From Coffea arabica (taxonomy: Eukaryota; Streptophyta; Magnoliopsida; Gentianales; Rubiaceae), in the NCBI RefSeq assembly GCF_036785885.1, contig NC_092323.1, positions 18,856,501 through 18,920,500 on the forward strand: a DNA stretch of 64,000 nt, given 5' to 3'. Position numbers and translations under genes: made by a program. The notes under the pieces are model-generated. The model saw only the letters and a program-made list of their open reading frames with translations, had not been told where the DNA came from and did no database searches. Positions 11,538 through 24,567 of the stretch are shown in pieces (the stretch's first letter is position 1; each line of letters opens with the position of its first letter).

Positions 11538-13047
11538 CAATGTTTTTAAATTCAGACCAGACCGATGAGCGATCTGGTAGAATGTTCGGCTTCAATTTTT
11601 CGGTCCAATCGGTTTAACTGATCAGCTCACCAATCCTCTAATTTATTAATTGTTTTAAATATAAAAAATTAAGAATGTCAAGAAACTATATGAAATACAG
11701 AAAGAAAAGTTTAAAATAGATTTCAAAGAAAAAAGGTAGCTGTTATTCATTTTGAAAAAAAAAAAGAGAAAAAGTTCATTGAATAATAACTAAAAACATT
11801 GAGGAGTTAGAAAAATTTTTAAAAAAATTCGTTCAGGTCACAAAATGAACAACATGTTGGTGTTATATTTTTGACTCAAAACAAGAAGATAGTCACTCCA
11901 AGAAAAATTTAAAAAAAAAAGGAGGAGAACAAAGTTCTAGAGTACCAATTTTCATCAACATCTTCTCTTCCAATTTCCATCCTCTCTTTAGCATCGCATG
12001 CAAGCCTTCCATGCTAAAAAAATTTTCAAATCTATATTTTTGTATATTTTAACACCACATATATAGAAGAATATAGGACTATTTAGAAGAAAAGAAAATA
12101 AAGATAGAAGATGATCATTATAGGTGGTACAACAGTGCAATGGCTTTGAGTGGCTTCTAGACGTTTTATGTGGTGTGATGTAGGAGTGGGCATGGAGGAA
12201 ACGGCTATCGAAGAAATGGTGAGATTTGAGGATTTTATTACATTTTTTAGTTGATTTGGGTCTTGTATTTCTGGCCCACAAAGTTGATTAGTGAAGTTAG
12301 GGAGGCATTCGAGTCGAGTCATATTAGAGTTGTGCACTATTAATTAGAGGTAAAGTAATCAAGTTCGAACTCGAACTCGAACTTGTCGACCTTTCAAAAT
12401 TCAAGTTCAACCTTGATCTCGATTTCAATTTACCTTATTCGAATTCGAATTCGAATTCAATTAAATCTGATTGAATCTAATCAATCTCAATCAAGCCTAT
12501 TCGAGTCTAATTGTGCTCACCTAATAAAATTTAATATTTAAAATATATTTTAAATAAAAGATATAATTGACATTTCATAATAATAAATTTAAAAATTATA
12601 TATATATATATATATTATAAAAAGTTCAGTTAGGCTTGTTGAACTTCGAGTACAAGAATTTGGAGCTCAACCTCGACTCGTGAGGTTAAACGAGTAGCTC
12701 GAACTTGAACTCGAGTTCAGTTAAAATGAGCCTCAGTCAAACTATTGATCAAATAGCTCACGAGCTTAAGTTGAGTTACTTAGTTCAACATCAACCCAAA
12801 TTGAAACTATTAACACGTGTTTTGGGCCTTGGCAACCCAATAACATACATATGCAACAGTCCAATACTCACAAAATGAAGAATTAAATGGGTTCAAATAA
12901 AAAATCATAAACTCGAATCTAACCGATTTAACCGGTTTCTTGTGGTCCACTGGTTTTGATCGGTTCTTACCCTTTTTATTGTTGTTTCAGGCTTCCTAGC
13001 CGGTCTACAGTTCAACCAGCCGGTCCGATCTCGATCTGAAAACGCTG
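11538..13047. mobile_element. hAT-type element, 1510 bp, same terminal family, perfect 8-bp target duplication
   Basis: The left end 'caatgtttttaaattcagac' matches the neighbouring MITE. The right end 'gatctcgatctgaaaacgctg' is its eroded inverted partner. Flanking 'ctcattac' is perfect on both sides (11530-11537; 13048-13055). The interior includes a stretch at about 12350-12800 rich in 'gaactcgaactcg' words like those in the element at 24102-24567, probably a nested insertion. No transposase is seen. Confidence 0.8.
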
Positions 13048-13055
13048 CTCATTAC

Positions 13056-13368
13056 CCGTGTTATAATTTAGCAAGATGCTCACTCACTTCACATTAAACT
13101 TGCTAGCAGGAGTATAAAAAAACATCTAGCAGACGCGCGGCTGCTGTTTGGAAAGAAACCACCTCATACAGAATTACAAGTCATTAAAGTAGCAAGTAAT
13201 GTAGAGGAAGACAAATCATTAAGAGTCATCTACTACAAGAAAAGTCAATGATAGCAACAATTGCACAAAATAGTCACTTTGATAGAAATTTAGATGAATT
13301 GTCAAATGATCAAAGACTAAGAGAAAAATAGTTAATTATCATCCTAGTGTGGAAATCAGACGATACTA
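13056..13368. other. Intergenic, nothing recognised
   Basis: Short spacer between two MITEs; stop-dense, no repeat seen. Confidence 0.4.
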
Positions 13369-13996
13369 CTTCCTCCGTTCCAAAGAGCGACGCAGAGTTT
13401 GTTGCTTTTTGGGAACGCAGCATTTTATCAATAGTTAGAACATATGGCAAAAGCATTTTGGCCCACATCAACAATTGACTAATTTTTTTGATTGTCTAAC
13501 AATTGAGTATTTTAAACTTTGGTGTGGTTAGATATCACCCCGACAAAGCAAGTGCTGTGTTTCCCATCGACTAATTAATAGTCTTGCATGTGATATGCTG
13601 CTTAGAATGTATATTCTCGGGTCCACTTTGCAAAAATGGTGTAAGTTGAAAACAATTGAAGAATTACATTACTAATTAAAGTAAGTAACATTCATTTTAA
13701 AACAAATCAAAACGGAAAACATGACATTTTCTAAACCTAACATTCTGGCCATTTTTGTTCAGGTCAAAAGCCTTCCATCAAGACTTGCAACTATGTTGTT
13801 CAATTGATTGATATGCAAGCACCAACCATTTTAAAATGATTTTGGACTAAGTCATATCCCGACTAATAAATATGTGAACTCCGCTGTCATATTTTGTCCA
13901 CCTTCTATATTCAAACAACGAATTCTTCAAAAGCCATGCTATTTGGATAATAAGTTGGAGTCCCAAAGAATGACAAACTTTTTGAGACGAAGGGAG
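13369..13996. mobile_element. Stowaway-like (Tc1/mariner) MITE
   Basis: Left end 'cttcctccgttcc' and right end 'gagacgaagggag' form a degenerate version of the Stowaway terminus CTCCCTCCGT. A TA dinucleotide lies directly outside both ends (13367-13368 and 13997-13998), the expected Tc1/mariner target duplication. The interior is 628 bp and non-coding. Confidence 0.7.
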
Positions 13997-13998
13997 TA

Positions 13999-16252
13999 TC
14001 TTATAATGTACATAAATTTTTTTTTATTTAGAGCGAATTTGAAATTTTTATATACCAAAGTTTAAGGGATCCACTAATAAAATTTGGATTGACATCTTAC
14101 TCCTGTGTGCAGGGTTTATTCAAACAAAAAAAAAAAACAGAGAGATCCATAGTTTTGTACCATATTCTAAAAGAGGGTAAATGTATCAAAATCATTTTGG
14201 TTTGGTCAATTTGATCGCTAAGGAAAACCTTTTTTCTTAAATTTCTTGTTTCTCGATCCGCCAATATTTTTGTCTTTTTCCTATTACGAAGCTCTATCCT
14301 CACAATTCTATGCATCATGTACGATATGTTATGCGGGCTTTGGCTACAAGTCTTGGCACAGTTGTTGGAACAATTTTTTCATATGAACTGCCACTGCTTA
14401 ATTTCTTCCTGTAAAAGAATGGGTTAAAGGAGAATCAGTAAAATCCAGAACTAAATGATCCATTTAATATGCGCTCAATACTTTCTTGGTCACGTTTTGG
14501 TACAGTAAGCAAGGTGTATTGCCTGTTATTGAAATTAAACTTACCCTGATTAGAGATTTCAGTTAAGGTCTAGGATACTAGATCCCTCCCTTTAATACAA
14601 AATTTAGGGCGAGACTTTTCACTCAAGACTTCAAAAAAAATCTGACGCTTTAAACTGAGGAACACTTTAGTTTACAAAGCTAGTTTGGAATAAATTAGCT
14701 AGTCAAAATAAAAAAAATGGAAGAAAACCTCTATGATTGTAAAATTAATAGATTTGAGATAGAGATATGAATCTAGACACCAAATTTGACTTGTTCGAAT
14801 TGGTCCAGGCTCAAATGTATAAGTTATTCGCATGTCACCACATTCAAAACACCGTTTGCATCCTATTATAACTCTTATTCCCTTTCCGAACTGTACAAGT
14901 TTCTTACAAAGCATACAGCTTTCCGGACGTAGATGATGATATCTGTACAGATGGCTCTTATACCGTACAATGACATTGTACCTCATGGGTAGATATATGA
15001 ATCCAAACTTACCGAATGACTCGTGCTATGATCTTCTACATCCTAGGTCTTTTCATTCCATCGTCTATCTTATTTTTTTTATGTAGTATTCAGACCGAAT
15101 GGCTTTATGAAATTTCGTCAATACTTCCACATATTATGAGTAACGTAGGAGACATTGCTATTTTTCCCCCGGGGAATCTTTAGAATTTCCACTGCTTACT
15201 TTCAATTCGCCTCAGACCATGGAATGAAATATGAATAACTTGTTCTTCACTCTTTGAAAAAGGGGTGCTTTTGATTCTGTCAGTGTTTAAATCAATTTTG
15301 TCTTCTCCACATTACTATATCTCTAGAGACAATAATTTTATATGAAAAACTACTGAACTCAATCATATCATGCTAGAATTTGCATCATGTTCTTATCTAC
15401 ATAATGGGATATTAGCTTGTTTGAGAGTTGAATAGAGCACAAAAAATTTGTACGTGTGTGATAAATTACGTTTGCATGTGGTGTCAGAGTAAAAATGTGT
15501 TTTTCGTATCTTCAAATGTGCAACAGAGAAATATGCGCATATGTGTGGAAGTGTACATGTATGTCTCCAAAATTGTTGATATATACATGTCTAAAACTGA
15601 GTTTGTGAGATAATGAGATTTTGCAATTTTATCAATGGACAAATTTTTTATACACTTTTAATATATACATATATATATATGTATATGTATATGAGCTGAT
15701 GCATGCTACGTAACCAAATTTCAAATTTGAAATTCACTTTTTACATAGGTGATATATATCTACACTTATTAGTGTAAAAAATTATTTACACTAACAGTGT
15801 TTAAAAAGTTAATTCTTTATTAATTCTATACTTGAACAAAAGCTTAGCAAATTGATGATGAAATTTCATTTAAGATAATGTACATAATATGGGTGGTGCT
15901 TAATGTACTGAGAGATTAGAGAATTTCATTATTACACCAATTTAGTACAACAAAGACTTAATGATTTTAATTTCTTCATGGGATTGTCAAACACTCTTTT
16001 TGCTCGAGACCTCGAATCAAGGTACTAATTGAAATCAGCCGTGCGGGCACACAGAAAGGAAAGTTATTCTAATTCTACAAATAGAAGCAAACAGTTTTAT
16101 GGTTTGCATCGCAAAGTACGTAGCAAAATTAGATATGCATTGAATAAGATAAGAGTAAATCTTTCCTACACTGACTGACGGTGTATACACTATCATCGTT
16201 AGATTTATGACATGTGTACAAAAGTTGAATTTACGCTGGAGGGAAGAAACCA
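13999..16252. other. Intergenic; includes a probable small MITE at about 15641-15811
   Basis: No gene is recognised. The part from about 14100 to 15250 is less AT-rich and more word-diverse than its surroundings, but I could not match it to a known gene. At 15641-15811, 'tttttatacactt' and 'gtgtttaaaaagtt' suggest inverted ends related to the small MITE at 6319-6468. Confidence 0.3.
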
Positions 16253-16254
16253 CC

Positions 16255-16598
16255 AAAGTACAAAAGTTTGTGTATAGAAAAACTCAAGACTCTATTAAGA
16301 ATTATATTGGTTATTACACCATGCACTATTCTTTTAATAAATAGGAATAATACTAACATACTTCTATACCATGGGCGGAGCCACATGTATCTAAGTGAGC
16401 CCTCATGTATCTAAGCGGGGGGCAATTAAGCTAATAGGACGCAAGAAATCACAAGGTCCAATAAATCATTAAAGTACAAATGTTTGTGTATAGAAAAACT
16501 CAAAGACTCCATTAAGAATTACATTGGTTGTTACTCCACCATGTAATATTCTTTTAATAAATAGGAATAATACTAACCTACTTCCATATACTATGGAG
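16255..16598. repeat. Direct duplication of about 120 bp, copies 216 bp apart
   Basis: The block 'aaagtacaaaagtttgtgta' to the sequence around 16373 recurs from 16471 to about 16598 with scattered differences. Between them is 'gggcggagccacatgtatct', resembling an eroded hAT terminus. Confidence 0.85.
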
Positions 16599-17517
16599 GA
16601 ATTACAGGCTAAAGGATGAGAACCTACGTAGTGAAATTCTGACCTAACGAGGGATGCAACTCTGAGAAATTTCTCCATGAACACTGGAAAAAGGCATCTG
16701 ACACTGTCTTACACAATTCGCGAAATTTTAATAAATATTATTTAGGAGACCACAATATGCAATGCACCAACATTTGATGAATATTCAAAGTGGTTGACAT
16801 AATCCTACATTTCTTTTTTTTTTCCAAGGGAAAACATCTATAACAAACTTTAGGTAAATTTAGAATGTGGTGGAGGGGAGTTTCTAGCATTTTTGTACTA
16901 AAGGTGTAGAGGAGCAATGAATACATGACAACAAAGAAAACACTGAAAACAATTTTAGTTTCTTGTCATATGAGGTGAGGAGTACGTAGGCATATGTTGC
17001 AGTACTAGCGGTTGCAAGAAAGACTGTGCCCCAAGGCAAAGACACGGGATTAAAAAGCATACAGTGGAGGTAGGGTTACGCTCACAAGTTCCATTTGATC
17101 CCAATTTGGCCCTAGATTGTAAAGAAGTTAGAGGAGGGTGTATTAAGTTTAGATAAAATTAAGCGTTAAATGCAAAAAAACCCCGTCATGAACTATTACA
17201 TTAGTTGCACTTTACACCTTAAACTATTTTAATATGCACTTTACACCTTCAGTCAATAAGAAAATAATAAAGAAATTAACTCCATCCAACTAATTGATGA
17301 AATGACTAATTTATCCTCCATTAAAAGCTTGTAAGAGACAAAAATACCTTTTCGGTAGAAAAATGTTATGACTTTAAATGTTTAATTTTCGCTTCATAAT
17401 AAAATTTCAATTGAAAACATATTACAAGAAAATATATGATCACTTTGAATGACAATTAAAATAAAAGAAGTAGGAAAGAAAGGAATAAATTCAATTCAAG
17501 AATCTCAAATAACCATA

Positions 17518-17522
<5 letters not shown>
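16599..17522. other. Intergenic with one MITE arm
   Basis: Around 17155-17270, wording like 'gcactttacaccttaaact' is typical of the long arms of palindromic Mutator-type MITEs, as at 34517-35111. The partner arm was not found. No gene is seen. Confidence 0.35.

Positions 17523-17608
<86 letters not shown>
17523..17608. repeat. (AT)n microsatellite
   Basis: About 43 uninterrupted AT units. Confidence 0.97.
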
Positions 17609-17611
<3 letters not shown>

Positions 17612-17995
17612 AAGTTAGCCTAGGTAAGAAAAGATTGTGATTAAGGAAAACCAAATAATTTAGGCCTTTTATTGAAACTTCTAAGTCCAATATTTTTTTT
17701 ACTAATATGTGGGTTTTAATTTTGGTTTGTATTTATTACAATGATTGTGTTAAATTCATATGAAAATTTTGGGTCCTACTCTAGTTTTATTCTTGTGAAG
17801 ATTTCAAGTAAAATTTTGTTGATTATATGAAGTTATAGATGGCATTATAATGTGTTCAAGAAAATTATGAGATTTTAAAAATTACAACATTAATTGTTCT
17901 TTATTTTGTTTAGATAAAATACCTCTTGGTCTAGTAGAAATGCATACAAAGCTAGAAGATATGCAGCTGTCATCTTCCTCATTAGCAAATTGAAA
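17609..17995. other. Intergenic, nothing recognised
   Basis: AT-rich and stop-dense. Confidence 0.4.
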
Positions 17996-18762
17996 AGGGG
18001 TAATATCCAAAACCTCCCTTGAGTTTTTCTTAATATGACCTAACACCCTTAAGGTTTTAAAAATATTGCTTACCTCCCTTACTTTTGTTATTTGTGAAAC
18101 AAAATTTTGAAAAATCCTAAAATACCTTTTTTCTCATTTTGCTAAATAAAAAATACTCCTAAGACACTTCATTTACTCCCAAAAAAAACCACCACCTAAA
18201 AACTATCTCTTGTAATACCACCACATCACAAAATTATAGTCCATAAAAATATAAATTTGAAAAAAAAAGATACTTATAAAGAAATACACTAGTGCCAATT
18301 TAACTCTATATACTCAAACTTGACTTCTTATGAACCTAATTTTTTTCCCAACTTCTTCTCAACCCATGGTCCAAGCCTTTAAGTTGTACTAGTTATTATA
18401 AGAATCGACTTAAAATTTAAAAAAAAAAAGAATTCACATCTCACTCTATCACAACCATAAAAAGTAAAAATAAACAAAATTCAATCAACTATAATTTATA
18501 AATAAACAATCGCATAGTCATTTGAAAAAATGAGTAAGAGAGAATGTTGGAGAAAGGGGAAAGATAAGAAAATGAATTTTTGTTTCTTTTTCAATTTTTT
18601 AATTTCTTGACCTCAATTTACTTGATATGTGAATTATGTATCAAGCAAGGGTTAATATAGTATTTTGATAATTATTAAGGGAGCTAAGTGATATTTTTAA
18701 AATTTTAGGGGTGATAAATGATATTAGGAGAAATCTCAAGGAAAGTTTTTGATGTTATCTTT
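17996..18762. mobile_element. Palindromic MITE (family copy 1, diverged)
   Basis: The left arm 'ggggtaatatccaaaacctc' and right arm '...ttttgatgttatct' are inverted relatives, and long internal blocks such as 'ttaaaaatattgcttacctc' and 'gtgatatttttaaaatttta' pair. The better preserved relative is at 35465-36216. No clear target duplication. Confidence 0.6.
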
Positions 18763-18780
18763 ATTTAGAAACCCTACAAA

Positions 18781-19112
18781 TTCCCAACAATGCAATTACT
18801 TGTAACCAAGATAGATACAGCCATTTTATATTAAAAAAAAGATGAAATGGAGCCATGTGTACTCCATCTTGTTACTAGAATGAGGGCTACACCAGTCGAA
18901 AGATGCTTTCTTTGGATCGATAAATATCTGGGAAAAGGAAGTCGTTAGATATTAGTTATTCGTTAGATAAATATTTATCTGGATCGATAATTATTTGTTA
19001 GAAATTAATAGCACAACTAAACCCTAATAGGAAATGGAAGTTGTGGGGTTACATGGTCTGCGACAGGCGGAGTAGGCTCCCTCGCAGGGAGCAGCAATTG
19101 CAGCTACCCCAG
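18781..19112. repeat. Dispersed repeat B, copy 1
   Basis: Shares blocks such as 'aaagatgctttcttt', 'taatagcacaactaaaccct' and 'ttgtggggtta' with 35185-35460. It is non-coding. It might be part of a larger element that I cannot delimit. Confidence 0.6.
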
Positions 19113-19125
19113 TTAATTATACTTT

Positions 19126-19733
19126 TTCAAAAAAATAACAATTAAGGCCCCTCTTAATTTGAGGCTGTTAGCCAAGCCATCCTTACTTGCTGTCACGTAG
19201 ACATAATTAATATTTATGTTTTCTGGTAATGATCAATTTTATTTCTTATTTTTAGTAAATCTCAATCAATCAAATTTATTCCTTATTTTTACAAAATCTC
19301 AATTCATCAATTAATTCCCTACCAATCATTTATCACATAATTTCTTTCTATCTCTATGGTTTAGAAATTCTACAATTACTCACATCTTTTCATTTTTCAG
19401 CTCCTGCTATTTGATTTGGTTGTTCATTATTACTTCTATAATTTTGAAAATTTTTACTTTTTCATCATTTTCATCCCATAACTTTAGAATATTATTCATA
19501 GTATTCTATTTATTTGTCTATTTTTTTAGTGTAAGAGGGTGGTCATCCTCACTATTTATTTGCCTACTTAATCATTCTTTTTTTAAAATTTCTCCAATAA
19601 TTATTATATTTTCTCTATTCAAATCTATTTTCTTTGCAGCTTATTATGAATCAAAGTTGTGCCCACATAAGTTTTGATTTTACCAAGTTCTCTATGAATG
19701 TACTTTAAACATTTTTATTCCTTAAACAACTTA
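19126..19733. repeat. Dispersed repeat A, copy 1, left part
   Basis: Colinear with 25222-25928 over several hundred bases, for example 'tttagaaattctacaattac' and 'ataactttagaatattattc'. It resumes after the inserted element at 20466 and runs to about 20640. Confidence 0.75.
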
Positions 19734-20465
19734 CCCAGCCCCGGGGCGGGGTTGGGGAAAAGGACCCCTCCCTAGCCCCGCTGCCTACTAATTCCCCTTA
19801 CCCATGCCCTACCGCGCTTTTCCTGCGAGGGCACCCACGAGATTAATAAAAATTTGTCATATAATTTCATTATAGTCAAATTTTAGCAAATAATCAAGTA
19901 TTAAAATATCAACACATCACCAAGTTATTATTCATTTCACAATTGAAAATCATAAAAATAATTAAAACAAAAGCTATTAGAATATAATCCAACATAATGA
20001 AATAAATACAACTAAAGTAGTCAAGTTTTCACTTTTGACACAAATACAATCACTAAGTCATTATTATATTTTTTTGAGAAAAAAACGTTATTGTGTTGAG
20101 TGTAATTAGGAATTTAATATAAATGTATTAATAAATTCAGTATAAATAATTAATAATTTCTATTAGTAGATATGTATAATTATTAGTACAATTGATAATA
20201 TTAATTATATTACATATACCAATATACATTATATAATACATATAACTAATAATATCATTATCATAAGTTTGTAACTAATTAAATTAAATATTATATATAA
20301 TTATATTTTTTTATTAATTTTTTTAACGGGTGGTGGGAGGGGGGTATACTCACTCGCCTCTTGCCCCGTTTCTAAACGGGGGGAAAAAAATTCCCCCCCC
20401 CCGCCCCACACTCCAACTCCCACCCCATTAGCTTTCGAGGACACCCGCCCTAATTGCCATCCTTA
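19734..20465 (-). mobile_element. GC-ended hAT-type MITE, inverted copy of 32730-33515, left end eroded
   Basis: The interior (for example 'caagtattaaaatatcaaca' and 'agtcaagttttcacttttg') matches the reverse complement of the element at 32730-33515. The right end 'ttgccatcctta' is the eroded terminus. The left end has lost the expected 'tagggatg' and begins in GC-rich sequence. It interrupts dispersed repeat A, whose uninterrupted relative reads straight across at about 25928. Confidence 0.75.
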
Positions 20466-20640
20466 TTAATAGGTTGACCCTCAAATCAATTTCTTTTCAA
20501 ATTTCTTATTCTTTGAACTAAAAAAAATTATTAAAGATTTTATTTTTCAAATAAATTGATTTTAAATGCATTTACAGTATATCATATAACCTTTCATGTA
20601 TAAATTATAAAATAATTTTTCTTTTCTGTTTTTGCAATAA
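20466..20640. repeat. Dispersed repeat A, copy 1, right part
   Basis: 'ttgaccctcaaatcaatttc' and following match 25931-26033, continuing the colinearity broken by the inserted MITE. Confidence 0.75.
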
Positions 20641-21192
20641 TCTATCCCTATCAAAATTTTAGGTTTACTGTATATCCACTTTTCTCGAATCAGACATTAC
20701 CACTCAGTTAGAGCTATGTACTTAATTTAAATTGTTGTAGATTTCTCAATGTCGGTGGAGTTTTAACTAAATGGTGATAAGTTGGATAATGGAATGAAAA
20801 ACCCTAACTAATAGTATTATGGTAAGACTAAAGACTCATTAATGCTAAAATATAAGATGCTGAATCTTGGATAAGATATCCTCCCTAAAAAAATGTAAAC
20901 TTGGAGAAGTATTTTGGCTGTTTAGGGGGTAAACAAGGATTGTTGAAAAAGATTTTAATTTCAGATATTGTTGTGAAGCATTCGTACTTGAATATTAGGG
21001 TCATTGACTATTATTTTAACTAGGGCCACCAAAAATACTATTTATTTACACAAATGCAATAATCGTCGTAGTGTGGTGGATCAATTGATTCAAGAATGAC
21101 GGCATGCCGTATCTAGCTTGCACAATTCTAAGTACTAGGATGCAGATTGATAGCAAGAAAGGAGCTTGTTAACAAAAACAAAGACGTGTTAC
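20641..21192. other. Intergenic, nothing recognised
   Basis: AT-rich, no coding or repeat signal found. Confidence 0.4.
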
Positions 21193-21707
21193 TAGGCCTG
21201 TCAACGGGCCGGGTCTGGAATTCATTATTCCGGACCCGGACCCGGCATATCATATCGGACCTGGATCCGACCCGTTTACCTGACAGGCGACAGGTCTTCT
21301 ACTTTATGTTCCGGATCCGACGGGTCTCGGATCCGGGGTCAGGCCTACCTGAAAAAATTGTCAAAACTTACAATTTCTAATAAAAATGAGAAAAAAATAT
21401 ATATGTAAACTAATTTCTAACTAATACAAAAAAAAAACCAAATAAGAAAAGAAATCAAATTGACTTTACTCAAATATATCACCCTAATCTAATTATATTG
21501 ATAAATATATATTTTAAATTATTAATCCATTTATATCCGGATCCGGGTCTAATACGGACCGGAATACTATATTCCGTATCCGACCCGTTTTTGTTTGACA
21601 AAACGGATCCGGGTCCGGGTAACAGAATTAAATCCCTACCCGTACCCGCAAAAATTTCATGGATCCGGTCCTGGTCCGGGTCTAGACCCGGACCGTTGAC
21701 AGGCCTA
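21193..21707. mobile_element. hAT-type MITE, 515 bp
   Basis: Left end 'taggcctgtcaacgggccgg' and right end 'ggaccgttgacaggccta' are inverted partners; the flanks 'cgtgttac' (21185-21192) and 'catgttac' (21708-21715) differ at one base. Sub-terminal regions are rich in 'gacccgga'-type repeats, giving GC-rich ends around an AT-rich core. Confidence 0.85.
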
Positions 21708-21715
21708 CATGTTAC

Positions 21716-24101
21716 TTCTTCAAAAAAGATGTACTATGAATATGCACTTTTTCTTTGATATACTATTCTTCAAAAATATTTGGCACTTGGAATCATGGAT
21801 AGACTCAGCCTAAACTGACTAACACAAGCTAGAAGTACTTGGAATGGCAGATTATCCTCTCATTGATGTATTATCCCGCATGAAGCACTTGGCTTCGTGT
21901 AGCAGATGATCTAGTGAAGCTTATTTATTAGCAACACATCATTCTAATTTGTAAGAAAAATGTATTATTAGGTGTTACAACTCAATTACACTATTTTTCT
22001 TCATACCCACAGCGCTAAGTACTACGCTATTGCATGGAGTAAAGTGTAAATCGACTACAATTGAGTGGAAATAAATATAACCCCAATGATGTACGAAATG
22101 AAGACCAAATCTGAAGATAGAGCCCCCAACATTGTCATTTGAAAAATGCTTCTAGCATTAATCCGACAACAAGGAGGACAAGAAGACGACTTGGTCTTCG
22201 TGAAGTGCATCAATGTGCAGATTTGATGGTAAGCAAGACGGACAACAAGAAGACGACTTATATTGCTTTTGGATCCTCCGTCCTTTGTTGGAAATTATGT
22301 ATTGATGATGGTAGAGGAGTCAAATTCCCTCACCAACACATGTTAACTTAGTTAGTAAGAACGGATCACTTTCTTATCACATATTATGTATTTGGATCCC
22401 ATTGCTAATATAAACACTGTATTGGTGGGCGATCTATAAAAACTTTTGTAAACGATTTATGGTATAAGGGTATGTCCTAACTCGTAATAATGACTGGAGG
22501 CAAAACCTTCCAAATTTTTTTTTAGTTAAAAAAAGAAGTCAAATTTCCTTGAAAGGTTGTACAAGATTTTAATTAATTACAGGGGTGGGTTGGGTTGGAC
22601 AGTAGGGTGGGAAAAATTATAAATTTATAAGTAAGAGGTTTTGGATTCGAATCCTCTCACTTACCAAAAGGTATATACAAAAGATTTTAATTACCTAACA
22701 TATTCTCCTTTTCTTACCAAAAAAAAAAAAAGAACTGCAAATTTGTTGGAAAAGGATTCATTGATATAAGCCAAAAAGTTGGCTATAAATGTAAGTTGAG
22801 TTGAGAAGGGTGAGTAAATAAATTTTTTTTTTGAAGTATGTGTTGCGTGTGTGGAGATTCATATTTGCACTATTATATTATTCTATAAATACAAACAAAG
22901 ATTGTACTTTTGTTTATACGAATTTAGCAAGCTATCGTTTTGGAAAACAAATAATAAAATCATAAACTTGCACTAAGATCTCATTCTTCGCGCGGCGGCT
23001 GCCCTAGAATTTATAAAATACCAGACTCCCTGATCTTATCAGTCAATCACATTTTCACAGTTACCAAATCAAAAAACAATAATATCATTAGTGCTGTGTA
23101 CCCCTTTAGGATCCAAAAGAATTAATACTGTGCCAGGGGATTCATTTGAAAAGAACACTCAATAAAATTAATACATGTACAGCTTGAGTCTGTCGTAAAA
23201 ATACACAAATATTCATCTACATAACTGTCCAAGATCTGAAGAAAATTTTTCCCCAAAAAAAAAGATCTTAAGAAATTAATCTCCATTTTTTTTTATCTCA
23301 AGAAATCATAAGAATTCTCTAAACACGATGAAAACTAGGAGCAGAATACTAGTTCAAAGAACAGTTGCTTCTTTGGTTATTTAAGCAGTCACAGGCTGAC
23401 GTTTGTTGAATCATGCTATTCTTCTAACAATGAAGCACCTTTGGTGGAGGATATGGTCAGGGAAGCTGCAAAATTAAAATATTGTTCGAAATTATTTGAT
23501 ATTAAACTATACGTATATAACAAGGAAGCATGTGTGTATATGAATGTAGATCCAGGAACCAAGTCAACTAGGGTTAAAATTTTGTACAATTACATATGAT
23601 TGTTGTATTGTTTTTATGGTTTAATGTTAACTTACGTGACTTATTGATCTCATATATTGGATCAATATAAATGAATAAGAATATATGACTGTACGTGAAA
23701 TAATGTATTGAGTACAACAACCGTAAATTTGTTACAGAACTCCAAGAATACTTGTAGTGAGTGCATTAGTATAGGCTTGGCTTGATCATGTTCAATTGTT
23801 ATGCACCTTCCAAGGTATAATGGCCTAAATAAAGCTACATAAACAGGCCTCTTCACTTGTAACCTGAATTAAGCTCTCCCTAACAAAAGAAAAAATATTC
23901 AATGCATCGAATGCATCTGAATTTCGATTCTAACTAGCTAGATTGGCATTGGGCAGTGGATTTATTTAGGCAATTAGCACATGATATAAATTATAGTTTG
24001 GAATGCTAGCATTCAACATAAATTAGGCCTACGTACCCTCTCTCTTTTTTTTTAAATAAAATCTAATGGCAACAACCTACACTACTTCTATCTTATGTGG
24101 A
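21716..24101. other. Intergenic, no gene seen
   Basis: Only short features: a local repeat of 'caagaagacgactt' near 22178 and 22244, and a B-box-like 'ggattcgaatcc' at about 22646 inside a 60-bp palindrome-like stretch. No protein family is recognisable on either strand. Confidence 0.4.
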
Positions 24102-24567
24102 TAGGGCTGAAAATAAACCGAATCCTAGCGAACAATTCGGATTCAATTCGTTAAGGGCTCGACTCGAGTTCAATTTTCAATGAGTTTGAGTTTGAATTCA
24201 AATGGGAATTAGGAGTATTGAATCGAGTTCAAACGTGAAGATTTTCGACTCGTTAAGGCTTGATTTCTATTCAAATATTTTTTAAATATTTTTATTGAAA
24301 ATATTTGTTAATATTTTATATAAAATTATATATTTATTATTTTATTATATAGATATTTTGCATGCGTTATTGATAATTTAATATTAAAATTGAAGAATTA
24401 AATAAATTTTCGAGCTCTCAAATCGAATTCGAATCCATCGAATATTAAATTGACTCGAGCTTGAATTTAGATTTTGAACTCGTATAGAATTCAAGTTCGA
24501 ATCCAAAGTTTCAAATCAAACTTGAACTATGAAAAGTTCGATTTGATTCGATTCATTTACAACCCTA
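24102..24567. mobile_element. hAT-like MITE, 466 bp
   Basis: Ends 'tagggctgaaaat' and 'atttacaaccctA'-type sequence are inverted partners. Sub-terminal 'attcgattca/gactcgag' words surround an AT-rich core, as in related plant hAT MITEs. The 8-bp flanks do not match well, so the call rests on the ends. Confidence 0.55.

Noticed and set aside
14097..15250. Less AT-rich stretch with a Cys-containing ORF (14699-14986, -) that looked organelle-like
   Set aside because: I could not match it to any plastid or mitochondrial gene I know; a plastid or mitochondrial genome search would decide.
22640..22670. 'ggattcgaatcc' B-box-like word
   Set aside because: It is part of a short palindromic stretch and no tRNA fold can be drawn around it.
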